Assembly: GCA_037074765.1 (NCBI GenBank)
Contig: JBAMDO010000184.1
Span: forward strand, 1-64,000
From: Mansonella perstans
Taxonomy: Eukaryota; Nematoda; Chromadorea; Rhabditida; Onchocercidae
DNA: 64,000 nt
Direction of reading: 5' to 3'
The notes below the pieces were generated by a model. The model had not been told where the DNA came from. It ran no database searches and was given only the letters and a program-made list of their open reading frames with translations. The position numbers and the translations under genes are program-made. Shown piece after piece: positions 28,011 through 42,000 of this stretch (the first letter of the stretch is position 1; every line of letters begins with the position of its first letter).

Positions 28011-29718
28011 GCATCTGATTTACAATCTCTGGTTACAGGAAAGAAAATCGGCAAAAAATAGAGAAAAAAAAACTGGCCAACGGAAAAAAAACAAATCTTT
28101 TATTCATTCATACAAATTTTTTTTTTATAAAAAAAACAAACAAACAAACAAAAACAAAAATCCAAAAATTAATAAATTTTTGTAAATTTTAAAAAATTTT
28201 TATTAAATTTGTTTCTAACTTCTATCACTATAAATCATCATCATCACCACAACCAACAACCACAACCACAATCACTTACCATCACATACCACATCACTAC
28301 TATCACCTATCACCAATCAGTCAGTGATAATTATCACTATGATAACTATACTACTATCATTGCATATTGCAGTTGTTATTGTCATTGTTGTTGTTGCTGT
28401 TGTTGTTGTCGTTGTTGTTGTTGTTTGCTATCACTACTGCTATCACTAAAAGCTAATTAATACCTGCTGTAGTTTTTGTGTTAATTTTATTGGCACTGCC
28501 TTTTTTTATTATTCTGCCAAAAAAAAAGGCTTCTTTATTGTTATAGCAAAAAAGATTTTTTTATTGTTCCAGCAAAACAAAAAATTACAAATTTTTATTT
28601 TTGTGATAAAGAAAATTCCAGCATAAATGTATTGCAAAATTTTTAAGTATTTTCCTTTTCGATAGTGGAAATTTTTGAATTTCTTTTTTTTTTATTCATT
28701 CTAATTTCAATTTAAATGCTAATTTACCATTTGCTCCTTCTCAATTAGTGTGTTATTTTTAAGTTTAATGATTAAAAATTATTAGAAATTGTTTTTCGCT
28801 CTTGTTCCTCTTTTTCATTCTCCGTCTTCTTCTTCTCTCTTCCTCTCTCTTTTTTCCTCTTCTTGTCTTTCCCTTTATTTTTTTTTTTTTGTTTGTTTGG
28901 CCTTTGCCTTAATTGGATATTTTATGCATTGAATGAAGCCTTAAATCGTATTAATTCGGTGATTGTATCTATGCTATTTAAGCTATTTTTTTTCATTCTC
29001 TTCATTTCTCTTTTGTCTGCCAATTAATTATGCAATGAATTGGGTATTTGAATTATTCATTTCTGATATTATTAAATGTAATAGATTTTTGTAATTGCTT
29101 CGCTTTCATTTATGTATTTCTATATTTCTTCAATTTACCCTTTTCTATTACACTGCCATTTATTATCAATTATTTAAAATTATCAATTAATTTCTCTTGT
29201 CTAATTATATCATAAAGCACCGCCACATCTTTTAATAAATTTTGAATTTATTTTAATTTAATTAAAATTTTTATGCCTTTCATTTTTCTCTTTTTTACGT
29301 AAACATATACATTTACACAGACAGAGATATACATTACATACACAGACACTAAACATAACATAAATGCATACGCATTTATATATATGCAACATAACTGCCT
29401 TATCAATAATTTTTAAAATGTTGATTTTTTCTTGCTTCTGAAAATTAAATTATTTTATTATAAACTTTTTCTTTTTGTCATTTTGAAATTTTTTTAAAAT
29501 AAATACAATGAATCAAAATTTTATCTTTTACTTCTTCTTTCTCTCTTTCTCTGCCTCTCTCTTTTTCTTACTCTAGCTATTTTTTTATCATTATTTCATT
29601 TTAATCTTTACTTTCTGATGGAATAATTATTGATGTTATTAATTAATTGGAAATTGGTTTTTTTCTTCTCTCATTTAACATTATTTTTTATCATCATTCA
29701 TTATCATCATTATCATCA

Positions 29719-29767
<49 letters not shown>

Positions 29768-30026
29768 CCATCATTATTTTTATTATTATATTATCATAAT
29801 AAAAATAGCCAATAGAAATATTGTGCCTAAATTTATCAAAGTTTCCTTTTTTGCTTTTATATTCCTCTTTATTTCTTTTTTCTGCACTATATTTTCATTT
29901 TTTTTTTTCGATTTATATCGTTGAAAACTTTTTTTCGTTTTCTTTTTTATCACATAAAAATATTAAATTAATAAAATTCATCGTTACTGTTATTGTTGTT
30001 ACTGCTACTGCTGCTGCTGCTGTTGT

Positions 30027-30058
<32 letters not shown>

Positions 30059-33000
30059 CCGCTGCTGCTGCTGCTGTTGTTGTTATTGTTGTTGATGTTT
30101 GTTGTCAGCAAATAATGTTGTCAGCGAACTGATGATGACAATGATGATGGTTGTTTTATTGTTGTTATTGCTGCTACTATTGCTATTATTACTGTACTAC
30201 TACTACTGCAGCTACAACAGTTATCATTATTACTATTACTGTAACTATTTTTACTACAGTTATTTCTGCTACTAAATACAATTGCTACCTTACTGATGTA
30301 ATTGTTTTTCGTCGTTTATCAAGCATATGTGAATATGGCAAATATTACAAGCTTTCATGCATGATCCAGGAATCTAAAAAAGTTTAAATCTCTAAAATTA
30401 CAAAAATACATTCACCTATGCACACACGCCCGCACACACACACACCATGTATACATGCTATGTCACCAAAGTTGATGCTTCTAAAATTACCGATATATCA
30501 CCTATGCACGCACATACACCAACATACTCTACACACACACACCTACACACCAGCAAAACATCCATAAACAAGCACACATACCCATCAACAGTAATCAAAT
30601 GTCATTGAATAAATATATTTGTGCTCTAAAAAAAAAAAAAAAAAAAACAAACTACGATACTAATATATTTTCGGGATTGCGCTTTTGTGGTCATTGGTTA
30701 TTGATGTTTACGTTTCAATATGTCATGCTGCACATATCACGTTGCACCTCGCAAAAAAAAAGGCCAAAAAGATTAAAACTTTTTTTTATCAATGAAAAAA
30801 AAAATTTACCCAATTGACGATAGATTATTATATTTATATAGACTAAGATCAAAGTGTATTATCTGTTATCATCAGCTTAATCTCTGATATGTAATCTATC
30901 GATCACTTCGAGATTATTCTATTTTTTAGACCATGATGGGTTTCTAGAGGCTTGCTCCTTACCCATCGCGGGTTGACCCGATATTGCACCTACCTCTGGG
31001 TAATGCTTCGGGATGAAGTATTTATATATATATGGCAGGAATGAAGGCACTGCATAAATTCCTGTATAGAACAAATAAGTCTAACTGAAAAAAAAAACGA
31101 AATTTTATTCAAATTTTTTAAATCTAATTCGGTAGTTTTAAAATTTGCATCCAACTAGTAAGCTAATTAATATTTGAGGCAACTTTTTTTTTTATTTGTT
31201 CAGGCTTACTTCAAAGTTTTTACGGTATTTTATTCCGTTTCCTTTTTTTTTTTAAATTATCCTAGATTTAAATTGGCCATTATATCATTTCCTAAGTCGT
31301 TCCGATCCAACGTGAGCTGATGAATGATTTGGACTAGGAATTTAAATGCATCGGTCATCGAATGTCATTTATTGTGCATATATTAGCAATCTCATTTTGA
31401 TTGACCTTTTCCGACCATAATCCTCAGTATATGATTGATAAAAGATACATATGCGTTGGCATATCATCCATATCTTGATGAACGGAGATACACATTTCCT
31501 CGCTGTCGTATAACCACCATATCCGATTTATGGAGAAACAAAATTTAAAAAAAAAAAGCTAGAATAACAAATTTCAGTTAATTTAAAAAAATTAAATTTT
31601 TTTTGGAAAGATTAAATTAAAATTTTAATTTTTCTTTTATTTAAATGTACAATAACAGTATATGCATTTAAGATATTAAAGAAGAAATAGAATAGTACAC
31701 CTCAAATTTTTAAATAATTTTTTTCTCATTTGATAAGTTAGGATAAAAATAAATTTGAAATTTAATCTTTTTTCAAATAATTGAAATCATTTTGAAACGA
31801 ATTCAAATGATTTCTTCAATGTTTAAATAAAATTGCAAATTTAGATGAGATACCAAGCAGAAGAATTCAACGAATTAAACAGAGTGTTCCGGTTATTACT
31901 GGACCTGTTGGTGAAGAGGTATGTATCCTTGTCAAAATGTTACATCAGATCATAATTAATTAATTACCATTAATTCATACAGATCAATTTTTGTCATACA
32001 TCAGTGATCTCATAATGTTACATCAAATCATCATTAATTAATTACCAATTACAAATTACCGTCTATATGGATTAAATTTTGTCATACTTTTACACAACAA
32101 TAAATATACGTCGTGTTGTGAAAAATTGAAGGAATTGCGTATTAATTTGACGTATGGTATTATGATAAGGTTTAGGATTTGAATAAATAGTGATTTTAAA
32201 TCATGATAATTATGATAAGTTGGAAATTTTAGCAAGCAAATTTTAGCAAATAAGGAAATTTTAGCAAATAATCGCAAAAATAAAAAATTTAACTTTAAAA
32301 ATTCATTAAATGATTTTTTGAAATGCAGGTAATTTAATTTGCAGTTAATTTCAGTGTACTTAATATTAATTTTTGAAATTCAAAATATAACTCAGTCAAT
32401 CAATATTATCGAACTGTTGAATAATATATAGCATTAATTACATCTTATTTTTAAAAATGTAAATAATATATAAATTAATTTATCAACGAAATTGCTGGAA
32501 ATTTATAAATGAAAAAATTTGAAATGACTGCATAACATTAGATCAGAAGAATTGATTGATTTTTTATTCATTTTAATTTTTAATTATTTTATTAATTTCG
32601 AATTTTATTCATCTATTGTTTTGAATTTTTAGTTATTTTATCAATTTCAAATTTTATTCATTTATTAATTTTCAAAAACAAACAAAGATAATGGCAAGAA
32701 AATTTAATTAAAAATTATTTCTCAAGATTGAATTACGATGTCCTGCTACTGGTGCACCTGGTGTGTACGGTGAAGTAAAATGGGAAAAGGTTAACGGTGA
32801 ATTACCGTATGCTTATTCAATTCGTCAAGGCATTCTACATTTGAAGGATACTAAGCGAACGGATGAAGGAGTCTATCGATGCATCATACGGACTAATTCC
32901 GGTTTAGCAACTGTTACACATGTTCATTTGAAAGTTTCCGGTATTTTTTTTCTTTCTATCCTTAGTAAAAATCCATAAGTGTACATATATTTTAAAGTTT

Positions 33001-36000
33001 AGAGGAAAAAAATAGTAAAGTGATTTTGAAATTTTTTCTTTTTGTTGACAATTTTAAACAAGAAATTTTTATCGCATAGATTTTGTACCGTTATTCGGTG
33101 GTGATGGTTATATGGAACTGAAACCATTAACTGATGAACAATGGAGTGATATTAATGTGAAAATTTCATTCAAACCTAAATCATCTAATGGTATGTGAAT
33201 AAATACGGTATTTTGAAAATTTGCATTTTCCGGAATGTTAATTATGTAATGACTAAAATGTTATTTATTATCAATGATAATTTTCTGTATTTCTTAATTT
33301 TTTTTAATGAGTAATTGGTTTAAATTGAGATTTGAAGTTTTTCCAGAAAAACCATTTAGAGCATGCAATTTAAATTCAATATTATGTGACGAATATATCC
33401 TGATAAATATCCTTGTAGAATTAAAATGTTGCATATTCCGGAAAGTTATGTATATTATTTATTTCAGGTTTATTATTTTATACAGAACGATATAATGAGA
33501 ATAATCCGGAAGAAATAATCAGTTACTTGAGTGTTGGGTTAAAAAATGGTCATGTAATTTATCGATACAATGTTGGTGCTGGACCAGGTTTATTTTAGCT
33601 TCCATCCGGAAAAAAAATATCCAAAGATTAGATTCCAGAAAAAAAATTGTCTTATTTGCCATGCTTCAATTTTCATTATTGCTTATAATCATTTTATTGA
33701 AAAATCGATAAGTGCTATGATAGGAAGTAGTTAATCTCGATTTTCATGTCACGGAATCGACCACAATTTAGTAATATAATTTAATACATATGATTTTGAA
33801 ATGAATTAACAAATGAGTTAGATTAAGTATTTGATTTTTCCCTTCACTCAATTAATTAATGTTTTTTAAGGGAAGAAAAAGAAAATTAACAGGAAAATTA
33901 TTGGAAATTTGATTTTTGGTCCAATAAAAAAATTAAAAGTGAAATATAATAACTGAATAATCAGTGAACAATCAATGAAAGTAATAATTAAATAATCAAT
34001 GAATAATCAATAAAAGTAATAATTAAATAATCAACGAATAATCAATGAAAGTAGTAATTAAATAAATAATTGAATAATCAATGAATATTTTATTTGTTTG
34101 ACTTCGAAAAAAATTAAAAAAATATTTTTATATATTATTTCTATAATTTTCTACTTCGATTTTTCAAATTTAAATAATTACTTAAAGGTTGCTTTTTTTT
34201 CAGTTGAATTAATGAGTACATATCCAGTAGTAATGGATCAATGGCATAAAATTGAAATTTCCAATCATCCAAGTCAAGGTTTATTTATCTCATTCTTGGC
34301 TTTTTTTTCTAATGTTTTTATTCATTTTGACTGATTAATGGTTATCTGTATATATAAAATCTGTCAATAATTAATTATCTTTTAATTTCGGACTTAAGAA
34401 ATTGATACTTTTAAACAATTAGCTCATGTATTATTTAATTGGAATTTAATTAGTCGGCTCACTAACTAATATTAATAATTTTTGTTTGTAATCTATGTTT
34501 TTCTTCTTTTTTGTTATTTCGTGTAATATGCAAATTAAAGAAAAATTTAAAATAGTGTGAAAAAAATTATATAATTATGGAGTTAGTTATTACTGTCATT
34601 ATTACTATAACTTGTTGTATTCTTTGGCTATTATTATCATTATATTTCTTCGTTCCAATAATTTATTTAATAATTAATTAAAATAAATAATTTATTTCTT
34701 TGATTATGAATTTAAAGACTGATATTTGCATATACATACAATAATAACAGTGAGCATTAAATTAAAAATGAAAATAATCATCATTGATAAATTACACTTC
34801 ATCAATTTCAGGTAATTTGTCAATTGAACAAAAAAATTCCAGTGAAATGGGAAATAATTTATTTAATTAAGAAGTGAAATTAATTAATTATTGTTTTACC
34901 GTATTTTTTTACTTATTATTGTTGATCATTGTTACTGTTGATATAGTTAATAGAGTAATTTATAACAACAATTAAAATAATTAGCTAATTTCTTTTTTAA
35001 TTTTAAATTCAAGAAATTAATACCTAATTATTTGCAGCTGTATTGTTGATTGATGAGGATGATACAATTGAAGTTGATAATTATTATTTCAATACTGGTG
35101 AAGGTATATCAAATATTATAAATATTGCTGGTGCCAAAGATGAAGCAACATTGAAACGTGCAAGATTTGAAAAACCATTTGTCGGTAATTGTTTTAATTT
35201 CACAATTTCTTCAAAAAAATATATTTGCTAATTAATTAGTAACAGTTAAAATAATTGGCACATTTTTTTCAATTTAAAAAATTTTTAATTGCCAATGTCC
35301 TATTTAGATACTTTTCATTTCATTCACTACATCGTTAAATTTTTTTTTTTTTTGAACGTTCGCTTTTTTCCTTTTTCCCTCAACTTCTTAATTAATTAAA
35401 CTTCAGAATTTAATTCTCGATTTCTTTTTTCTTTTCATTTCATTCATTTATTCATGAAATTTAAATAAGTGTTCATTTGAGCATTTTCTTTTCTTTCATT
35501 TTTTAAAGTTAAATTTTAAAATATCTGATTTAAATTTTTTCTTTTTTTCTTTTTTCTTTTCCTTGATTTCATAAATAAGTGTTTAATATTTTATTGAAAG
35601 ATTTTTCTTTTTTAATACGTTGCTTAAAATCGCTGCAGTTAATATTTATTGCCATACCTGTAACATTTTTCATTTCTAATTGAATTATTTTTAATTAACA
35701 AATTAATCGGAAATTTTTTAAATATAAATTAAAATAGTAGATTTTAATCAATTCTTTGAATTTTTCATTTTCAATAAATTGCAGAAAATCTAAACAAGCT
35801 TTTTTTAGCATAACTTTTATTTTTATATTATTCATAATTTTTTTTTTTTTTTTGTATTATCATTCATTCTTTTAACATTGTGCTAATTTATTAAGTGGTA
35901 TCCATTAAGAAAGCTGCAGAGAAAAATGGAGTAAAATGAAATTGAAAAAATTTTGTACTAATTAAAAGAAAAAATATAAAAAAATATTTTTGCAAAAATT

Positions 36001-39000
36001 ACATTTCATTGAAGGAACAATTACTTCATTAGCAATAAGCGATGAAATTGTCAGTTTTGCTGAAAATATTTTGTCAAAATCATCAAATGTTCAAAAAGAC
36101 ACCGCATGTTCATTGGGTTTATGTCAACATAACTCAATTTGTATACCAACAAATGTTCATATGGGTTTCGTATGTGATTGCACAAATGTCAAAGGTTATG
36201 AAGGCGAATTTTGCGAGCGTAAAATTCTCAAATGCAATCATGGTATATTTATTCTTCTGCAAATAAAGTTTCGAAACTAACACAAATATCAGTAGATTAT
36301 TTGGCTAAAATTTTGTACATTTGAATTTATTAGATGAATAAATTAATGTTTTTCTCTAATATATTAATAATTTAATTTTGCATACATCTTTAAATGAATA
36401 TTGAAGTTACTTGTGGAAAAGGGACATGCGAATATCGATTGGATGGTGCACAGTTTTGTCGTTGTCCAACGGGACGATACGGTGATCGTTGTCATTTACT
36501 GGAAAATGATGAAACTATTGAATCAATTCAATTCAATGGTGAAACTTCATACATTGTATTACCAAAATTAAAAACACTTCGCAATTTTAGTGTATGTTTT
36601 CTTTTTTTTACTTGTTAAAATCATTTATTTAAGTAATTAAGGTGAAATTTTAATTAATAATAAAAAAAATAATCAAATCATAAAAGAATGTATTTCTTTG
36701 AAAAATTCATTTCATAATGCTTGCAATAGCGAAAATAATTTAGCTAGTTTTCTAAATTATTAAGTAGTCGTTGTAAATTTTACTGGTTAGATTTTATTTG
36801 CTTAATATTACTTTTTAATTAGTTGCTTTAATTAATTTTTCATGTTATAATTAGTAGGATATTAATTGAAAAAATTCCAATTTTAATTATGTGGTCAATT
36901 TTTTTCTTTGAACAAATAAATAATCCTATCTTATTAGAAAGTATTGAATTTTTTTCCATTCAAGGTTTATAGTGAATTCTGAATAATTCTCGGACATAAT
37001 TCCCGAATTAATTATAAAATTTTTTGTTTTACGAGTAATTATTTTTTTCTTAATTATTTATCCTGAAAACAAACATTTCGCTTTTAAGGCAAAAATGAAA
37101 TTTAGTTAAAAATGGACATTGAGCCACGATCAACAAATGATCAATTATTAGCATATCAAGCAAGTGATTACAATCCAAAACGAGCTAATTATTTAGCACT
37201 TGCAATACGACACGGGAAATTTGCTTACTTCTACAGTAGTACCGATGGTTTGTTTATTTGTTTGTTTGCCTCTACAATAATAATAATGTTTTATTCATTT
37301 GTTTTCTTGTATTGCAATGAAAATATTTTTTAATTGTTCGTTTATTTTTATAATAGCGACCATGTTTTGTTTACTTGTTTGTTTATTTAGTGTTACAGTA
37401 GTAGAAATTGTTCGTTTGTTTGTTTATTATCACAGTACTAGCGATTGTTTGCTTACCTATTTTTGTTGGCTTATTCATATAGTAATACTATCGTTTGCTT
37501 TTTGTTTGTTTACTTTCACAGTGATGGAAATGGCTTGTTTATATTTGTTTATTTATAATTGCAACAATGGTCGGGGTTTATTTATTCGTTTGTTTGTTTG
37601 TCAGGACAGCACTGGTTTTTTATCTGTTTATTTGTTTATTTAATCTTGTTTGCTTGTTTGTTTGCTTGTTTGTTTATTTGTTTGTTCACTTGTTTACTCA
37701 CTTATTTGTTTTTTTCTATCTTATCAATTTATTCAAAAAAAAATTTATTTTCCATAAATCCTAAGAAATAGAAAAATTCATCCGGATTTTTTGTTTTTCA
37801 TTAAATAATTTAATAAGCTTTAGAGTTTTATTATTTTTTTATTTTTAAAAATCTCAACCATTTAATTTGAATAATTACATTTTTTGAACATTGTTTTTTT
37901 GGTATTTCTCCAAGAATTACTCGGATTTATTGTTTTTTTGTTGCTTTTTGAATTCTTCGATTTTTTAAGTCAAAGTTTTTCGCTAATTTTTTTTCCAGCA
38001 AATAACGTTTTGTCAAAAAATAATTTAAAGAAACTTTTTTTTGCTAATATTTTCAAGAAAAAAAGTTTCACATTTTCAATGTTATACAAATTATTTTTAG
38101 GTAATATGGAAATTGAAGCAGTGGATGAAGTGATGATAAATCAACACTATCATCTTGATATGAAACGTTTTGGTAATCGTGCTGAGCTACGAATCAATGG
38201 TGCAAAAGTTCCGATTCGTGGTAAACTCTCAACATTTTTACCAGGCACTAATTTATTTATTGGTGGTATACCATCGGGAATTACTGTAAATTCAAGAATT
38301 GGTGGTGCTGCACCATTTAAAGGATGCATTTCAAAGGTACTATATATATTTATCATTATTTCATTAATTACTTTTATCTTCTTTTAATTTTAATTCTAAA
38401 TATTTATAAGTTCGATTTTTGAACTTTTTAATCGTTAAAAATTTTCTTGTACGTAAAAATTTTTTCTTACGTTTAAATTATTTAAAAATAAAAATGGAAA
38501 TTTTTTAAAAATATAAATTTTGCAAATTTATTATTTGAATTATATTTTACTATTATTTATGGAAAATATTATTTTAATAAAATAACTTTTCAATTAATTA
38601 TTTTAATTAAAGATTATTCTAAATGGAAAGGATATGAATTTGGCTGAAATATTGAACAAATCATCACATCAAATGACAATATGTAAACCGTATGAAATTG
38701 AAAACGATCATACACCATTCATTTGGACTATGCCAACAACAACAACAACAACAACAATACGTACAGTAGGACGTAATGCAACGTTAAATTATTTACAAAA
38801 TAATTTAATTGAAACAGATGATGAAATGAAAGATGAAACTGAACTACAACTGACAACAACTGAAGCGGTGATATTACAGCAAGACGATACAACGGAACCA
38901 ATATTATGCACTGATAATGGTAATTAACATTTAATTCATTTCAAAATTTCAAATTATTTTCTTTCTTTTTATGCTTGATTTTTTCTACTAATCGATAATC

Positions 39001-42000
39001 AATTAATTAAACGTGAAAAATTCTTCTTAAATCTTTTTTTTTAAAGATAATAAAAGCAAAAAGCAATTATAGTATACATTTGAGGTACAAACAAATTAAT
39101 TAATATTAATATAAGCTTATTTTATAAAGAAAAAAATTAATGAAAATTTATCGCAATTTATATAAATTATAAAAAATTTAAAAATTCAAAAATTTATTAG
39201 AATTTAAAAAAAAATAAGTTCTTGTAGTATACTTTTTTTTGTTTCGCAATTAATTTGGATTTAATTATCAATGTATGTAAAATTAAGTTACTGATAATTT
39301 GCATAATTCTGTGCATAATCGTAATTTGATTCCATTACTGTTGTTGTTTTATCAGCATCATTGTTATAATTTTTATGATTTGTTACTTATCATAAATATT
39401 AATTGTTAGTATCATTGCAATTATCATTAACATGCAATGATAGTTATCTTCTTTTAGAATGCGCGGTTAAATGTACTCCAGATATATGTGGTGATCATGG
39501 TGACTGCGAAATAATCAATGGTACTCGTATCGTATGCTTATGTCGTGACTACTATGATGGTCCAAATTGTGAAATTTGTTAGTTTCAATTAGTAAAATTT
39601 AAATTTTATTTTGAAATTGAAATAAATTTGCCATATTATTGCCACAAAAAATTTTTATTAAATGAAATTTATTTTAAATTTCAAAATTTTAAAAATTAAA
39701 ACTTTTTTACTTCAATTTCTTTTTTTTAGTTAAACCAATTGAACATGCAGCAAAATTTGATGGTAATGCATTTATCGTATTTTCCATTGATGATTTCCCA
39801 CATTTAACATTGGAACATGAAGAAAGTCTAAGTTTACGATTCAAAACAACCGCATCATTCGGGGTGATAATTTAAATTTAATTTAAAATTGAAAATATTT
39901 TAAATTTCTATCTTTAAATGTTATATTTAAAATCATTTAATGATGATTTTATTAATTGCAATTAAAAATTTAGTTTGAATTGCATTTTAATTAATTAATA
40001 GTTTTTTTTAAAGAATTACTCAGCATTACTGTTATAGCTTGTTTTTGATATTAAAAAAAATTTTACATTAAAATAAATATACATGACAAAATATCCTACC
40101 TACCTCTCGAATAAGCTCCTTGAACTTTTTTTTTAATTTTAAATTGAGCGGTCAATTACTTAATAAATGAATAGAATGGGCAATGAAACGTTAAGAAGAA
40201 GGTAATGATGATAATTTAACTTAAATCTAAAAAATGCCTTAATGATTCGTTTCTCGATTGCACACATTGATAAGATCATCTTTTACGTTTTTTTCTGACA
40301 GTTTGTGTAAAATAAAATAGATAAAATAATAGGAAATTTTATAGCTGATCTTTTGGCAAGGTCAGCCAGTTGGTACACCATTAAAAGGTGATGATTATAT
40401 TTCAATTGGCTTGAACAATGGTTATTTGGTATTCTCGTAAGTTTTTAATTTGATTGAAATAGAGAATTGTTAAGTTAAAAAAAATAGAACGAATTATATG
40501 ATGTGGCAATCTGGATGATAATTATTTTAAGTTTCTCGCAAATTTAATTTAGTTTGTTTTTTAAAAAAAAATTTTTTCTTTTTAATTGAAAAATTGATAA
40601 TATAATTCTACTCGTTATTGCTAATTACTTTTGCATGCTAATTAAAGATATGAGCTTGGTGGTGGTGCATCACAATTAGTAAGTTCTGAAATGGTAAATG
40701 ATGATAATGAGCATCAGTTACAAATTTGGCGCAAAGGCCGTGACGGAAAAATGATCATCGATGATGGACCACCAATTACGGGCACATCATTTGGCATTCT
40801 AGGAATGCTTAATGTCGATGGCGATATATATATCGGTTAAATTTAAATCTAAAAAAGAAAAAAATGAAATATGAGGACTTTTAAAAGATCGTAATTCATT
40901 TTAAAAAGTAGTTGAAAATAATTATTAGTTAAAAATAAATTAAATTAAACATTAATAAAATTACAGAAAGTAATGAAAAAAATAAGTATTATAATAAAAA
41001 TTATTAATATTATTATTTTTTTATTATCATTATCATCATTACTATTATAATTATTGTTACTATTATTATTATTTTGTTATCATCATCATTCCTAATATTA
41101 TCATCGTTATTAACATATTGTTATTGTTACTATCATTGTTATCATCATGATCATTATCGTAATTACTTATGTTATTTACTATTACTATAAAACTACTTGA
41201 TGTTCAGTATATCAAACAAAACAAATATGAAAGCTATAAGTAGTGAAATAATAATTAATGGAAGATTAAGTTAATAAATGCATGAAATATAAAATGAAAT
41301 AATTGATAGGTGTAAAAATCAAAAAAACTTCCACACATGCTTATTGATACAATTGTTCAATTAATTATAATAGTACTTGGTAATTAAAGTAACAAAGAAA
41401 TGGAAAATTCCATTGCTTTTTAATCTATAATACTCAGCATGAACACGTACGTTAATTGCGTGATATACGTTGCGTTAAAAAAATATATTTGTATATTTTG
41501 CTGCAATTTTTTTTTTTAAATCAAAAAATTATTTGAAATTAGATGTTTTATATAAGTTTTGGGAAAAATACAAATTATTCGAAATTAATTTAGTAATTTA
41601 GTAGTTAAATTTTTGTGTACATTATTTTAATACTTTTTAAGTTTTGATACTTTTTCATTTTGAAATTATTTTCATTAAAAAATCTTTCAAATTTGTTTTT
41701 TTTGTTCCCAAAAAAGAACGGATGATTAATTTGTTGAAAAAAAAATGCAAAATTAATCATTTAATTACTCATTTCAAAAAAATAATTAAAAATGAAAATT
41801 TTATTGGAAAAAGTAAAAAGTTATTTTAATTTTGCGAAAATGTAAATAACAAAAAAAAAAAAAAAAGTAGTAGAAATTTTGAATGGAAAGAAAAAAATGG
41901 AAAATTGACCTATTTCAGGTGGTGTACCGGATTTAGATAATATGACCGGTGGTTTGCATCAGAAAAATTTTATTGGTTGTATTGGTGATATAAGATTGAA

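Larger units (their letters stand above)
27963..31844. other. unc-52: Medium-isoform 3' UTR and long intron
   Basis: Contains a 30-nt T run (27980-28009), the candidate poly(A) signal, pyrimidine-rich tracts, triplet microsatellites, CA-rich sequence at 30400-30600 and the U2-like copy. A mixed-composition stretch at 31280-31520 has no recognised content. Confidence 0.7.
2563..41918. other. unc-52: Remaining perlecan introns
   Basis: The introns longer than 300 nt with nothing recognised are 4535-4860, 8012-8392, 8592-9086, 10172-10839, 11246-11556, 15418-16102, 16385-16802, 17600-18413, 18756-19954, 20222-21307, 21587-21930, 22695-23592, 23796-24562, 24747-25370, 34279-35037, 36592-37105, 38920-39457, 39864-40344 and 40836-41918. 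Apart from homopolymers and short triplet runs, such as ATT/ATC at 41010-41160, and the GCAC motifs discussed in the findings, I see no features. Confidence 0.6.

Noticed and set aside
29821..30132. Poly-Ala/Val protein
   Set aside because: Translation of a CTG/TTG microsatellite in intron or 3' UTR sequence.
31305..31345. CTGATGA near 31317 as a ribozyme or C/D snoRNA
   Set aside because: No correctly placed partner strand, GAAA core or CUGA D box with a terminal stem was found.
37299..37643. 114-codon Phe/Leu/Cys-rich frame
   Set aside because: Lies wholly in the TTTG-rich repeats of an LG2 intron.
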